A stretch of 5,843 bases of DNA from Chloroflexota bacterium (GTDB lineage Bacteria; Chloroflexota; Dormibacteria; Dormibacterales; Dormibacteraceae). Position 1 is the first letter of the stretch. Every line of letters begins with the position of its first letter. The stretch spans positions 1 through 5,843 of the forward strand of contig VBFW01000028.1 in the NCBI GenBank assembly GCA_005880525.1. The letters are read 5' to 3'. Below the pieces are notes generated by a model that saw only the letters and a list, made by a program, of their open reading frames with translations, did no database searches and was not told where the DNA came from. The position numbers and the translations under genes were made by a program. Below are positions 4,269-5,843 of the stretch, piece after piece.

Positions 4269-5843
4269 CAGATCTTCTCCAGGTTGACGAGGAACGCCTT
4301 GAACTCGGGAGTGCGCGCGTTGGCGTCGCCGACGAACGGTGTCAGCGCGTTGGCGAGCCAGTAGCGGCCGTGCGACGGATCGCTGTCAGCCGAGACGCCG
4401 ACGTAGCCCCAGTGGATCGGGATGCCGATCTGGTAGACCTTCTGGCCGGCCACGGTCATGGGCCCGAGGCGCTTCGTGACCAGGGCCTGCACCTCGACCT
4501 TGCCCCGCTTCGACGACACCCGCACCTTGTCGCCGCTCTTGATGCTCTTCTCGTTCGCGAGCTCCTCCGGGATCTCGACGAATGGCTTCGGCTGCAGCTG
4601 AACGAGGTGTGGCACGTGCTGGGTGACGTAGTGCTCGTGCTCGGTCAGGCGGTAGCTCGTCGCGATGTACGGGAACTCTTGAGGGCCGCCGAAGCGGTTC
4701 GGCCTGCCCGCCGCCTTGTCGTACAGGAACGCGACCGGCGAGGCCGAGTTATTCGGATGGAGCGGGTTCTGCACCGGCGACTCGACCGGCTCGTAGTGCT
4801 CAGGGAACGGTCCATCGACCATGCCGTTGCTGAACAGGCGGCCGACGCCTTCGCCGTTCATGATGAACGGCAGCCAGGCCTTCGGATCGTGAGGGTCCAT
4901 CGTCGCCGGGTAGTCCGGGACGTCGCCGACCCACTTGCTGCCGTTCCAGGTGATGCCCGGTCGCGCCGCATCCCACGGCTTGCCGTCGAGGTCGGCCGAC
5001 GCACGGTTGTACATCACACGCCGATTGAGCGGCCAGCTCCACGCCCAGTTCGGATAGAAGCCCATGCCCGTCGGATCGTTCGCCTGCGGGTCGCTGATGC
5101 CGGAGCGGCGCTTCATCAGGTTGCCCGAGTCCGGGTAGCTGCCTGTGTAGATCCAGTCTCCCGCCGTCGTCGTGCCGTCGTCCTTGAGGTTGGCAAAGGT
5201 CGACAGGCGCTTGCCGGTGGTGAGGTCGAAGCCGTTGATCTCCTGGGCGATCTCGTCGAGCTCGGGCTTCAGCGGATCTTTGTACTTGAGGGTCACGGCC
5301 ATGATCGGATCGGGGAACTTCCCGCCCTGGTCCTGGTAGAGCTTCTTCACCCGGCTGAAGACGTCGGCCAGGATCCAGTGGTCATGACGGGCCTGACCCT
5401 GCGGCGGCATGACCTGGTCCTTCCACTGCGACCAGCGGCCGCTGTTCACGAACGAGCCGTCCTTCTCGATCCAGTGGGTGGTCGGCACCATGAACACCTC
5501 GGTTTGAATCGCCGAGGGAGTGGCGCCCGGCGCGTGCCAGAACTCCGAGCTCGTAGTGGGCAGCGCGTCCATCACCACCAGCCACTTCAGGCTGGATAGC
5601 GCCTGCTGCACCTGGTTGGAGTCAGGGCCGATGCTCGAGGCGGTCATGCCCGACAGGATCAGGCCCTGCATCTTGCCCTTGAGCGCCTGGTCGTGGATCG
5701 TCATCCACGAGGCGTTCGAGGCGGGCTTGGGCACGAAGTCGAAAGCGAACTCGTTGTCCTTGGTGGCTTTATCGCCGTACCACGTCTTGAGCAGGCTCGT
5801 GAGGAACTTCTTGTAATTGGTGCCGAAGAAGTTCCACGAGTTC
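4268..5843 (-). CDS. fdnG: Formate dehydrogenase alpha subunit (FDH-N type), C-terminal half, 5' end outside window
   Basis: The last 524 residues of a molybdopterin oxidoreductase catalytic subunit, about half of a typical FdnG/FdoG (about 1000 residues). The frame stays open to the window edge, beginning NSWNFFGTNYKKFLTSLLKT. Fragment residues 125-140 read IEKDGSFVNSGRWSQW, matching the 'WVEKEGS.TNSGR' signature of FDH-N enzymes. The C-terminal molybdopterin dinucleotide-binding domain covers about 395-524, with EIPEELANEKSIKSGDKVRV (423-442), HWGY (477-480) and LTPFVGDANARTPEFKAFLV (500-519), the characteristic FDH-N ending. The enzyme oxidises formate to CO2 at a Mo/W-bis-MGD centre, normally outside the membrane after Tat export. 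The Tat signal, first [4Fe-4S] cluster and catalytic Cys or selenocysteine lie upstream and cannot be judged. The GTG at 5734 falls mid-protein and is not a start. It heads the visible operon; fdhE overlaps its stop by one base. Confidence 0.94.
   Translation of the reverse strand, partial: NSWNFFGTNYKKFLTSLLKTWYGDKATKDNEFAFDFVPKPASNASWMTIHDQALKGKMQGLILSGMTASSIGPDSNQVQQALSSLKWLVVMDALPTTSSEFWHAPGATPSAIQTEVFMVPTTHWIEKDGSFVNSGRWSQWKDQVMPPQGQARHDHWILADVFSRVKKLYQDQGGKFPDPIMAVTLKYKDPLKPELDEIAQEINGFDLTTGKRLSTFANLKDDGTTTAGDWIYTGSYPDSGNLMKRRSGISDPQANDPTGMGFYPNWAWSWPLNRRVMYNRASADLDGKPWDAARPGITWNGSKWVGDVPDYPATMDPHDPKAWLPFIMNGEGVGRLFSNGMVDGPFPEHYEPVESPVQNPLHPNNSASPVAFLYDKAAGRPNRFGGPQEFPYIATSYRLTEHEHYVTQHVPHLVQLQPKPFVEIPEELANEKSIKSGDKVRVSSKRGKVEVQALVTKRLGPMTVAGQKVYQIGIPIHWGYVGVSADSDPSHGRYWLANALTPFVGDANARTPEFKAFLVNLEKI
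4276..4280 (-). promoter_or_regulatory. Ribosome-binding site of fdhE
   Basis: On the minus strand GGAGA stands 7 bases before the fdhE ATG, inside the last codons of the alpha subunit. Together with the TGATG stop-start overlap it supports reinitiation or coupled translation of fdhE after alpha. Confidence 0.7.

Noticed and set aside
4049..5599. Long plus-strand open frame of 516 codons antisense to fdhE and the alpha subunit
   Set aside because: It lies opposite clearly recognisable FdhE and FdnG-type coding sequence, and its translation is Arg/Val/Leu/Asp-rich with no domain. Long antisense frames are expected in GC-rich DNA.

Overview
The window is GC-rich (roughly two thirds by eye) and tightly packed with genes. 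It carries most of a membrane-bound respiratory formate dehydrogenase operon on the minus strand, meeting two short plus-strand genes head-on. The base composition, NrfD-type membrane subunit, DUF6457-like small protein and HD-GYP protein suggest a high-GC environmental bacterium of the Actinomycetota (for example Thermoleophilia) or Dormibacterota/Chloroflexota type. This placement is a low-confidence guess because there is no rRNA or marker gene in view.

Plus strand, 1-601: the C-terminal end of an HD-GYP cyclic-di-GMP phosphodiesterase-type protein (1-285) is followed after 22 bases by a complete 97-residue protein resembling the DUF6457 family (308-601). Its stop overlaps the end of the minus-strand operon by 8 bases.

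Minus strand, 5843 down to 594, in transcription order: the C-terminal half of the molybdopterin-containing formate dehydrogenase alpha subunit (FdnG/FdoG type, cut by the window edge); FdhE, the maturation factor with four CxxC pairs; the four-cluster ferredoxin-like beta subunit with a C-terminal membrane anchor; an eight-helix NrfD/PsrC-type quinone-reacting membrane protein; and an Mrp/ApbC Fe-S carrier ATPase with an N-terminal MIP18 domain. All junctions are overlapping or nearly so (TGATG overlap, 2-base gap, TAG directly followed by ATG, 11-base overlap), so the five genes almost certainly form one translationally coupled transcript whose promoter lies outside the window.

Inferred joint function: alpha oxidises formate at a Mo/W-bis-MGD centre, electrons run through the beta subunit's four [4Fe-4S] clusters to NrfD and then to quinone. 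FdhE and Mrp would help mature the enzyme. The operon differs from the Escherichia coli fdoGHI-fdhE layout in three ways: NrfD replaces the cytochrome b subunit, fdhE sits between alpha and beta, and mrp is attached at the end. The N-terminal half of alpha, with the Tat signal, first Fe-S cluster and Sec/Cys residue, is not visible. I see no tRNA, rRNA, CRISPR array, insertion sequence or gene-free stretch over 300 bases, and no wholly unknown system; the interest lies in the operon's composition.
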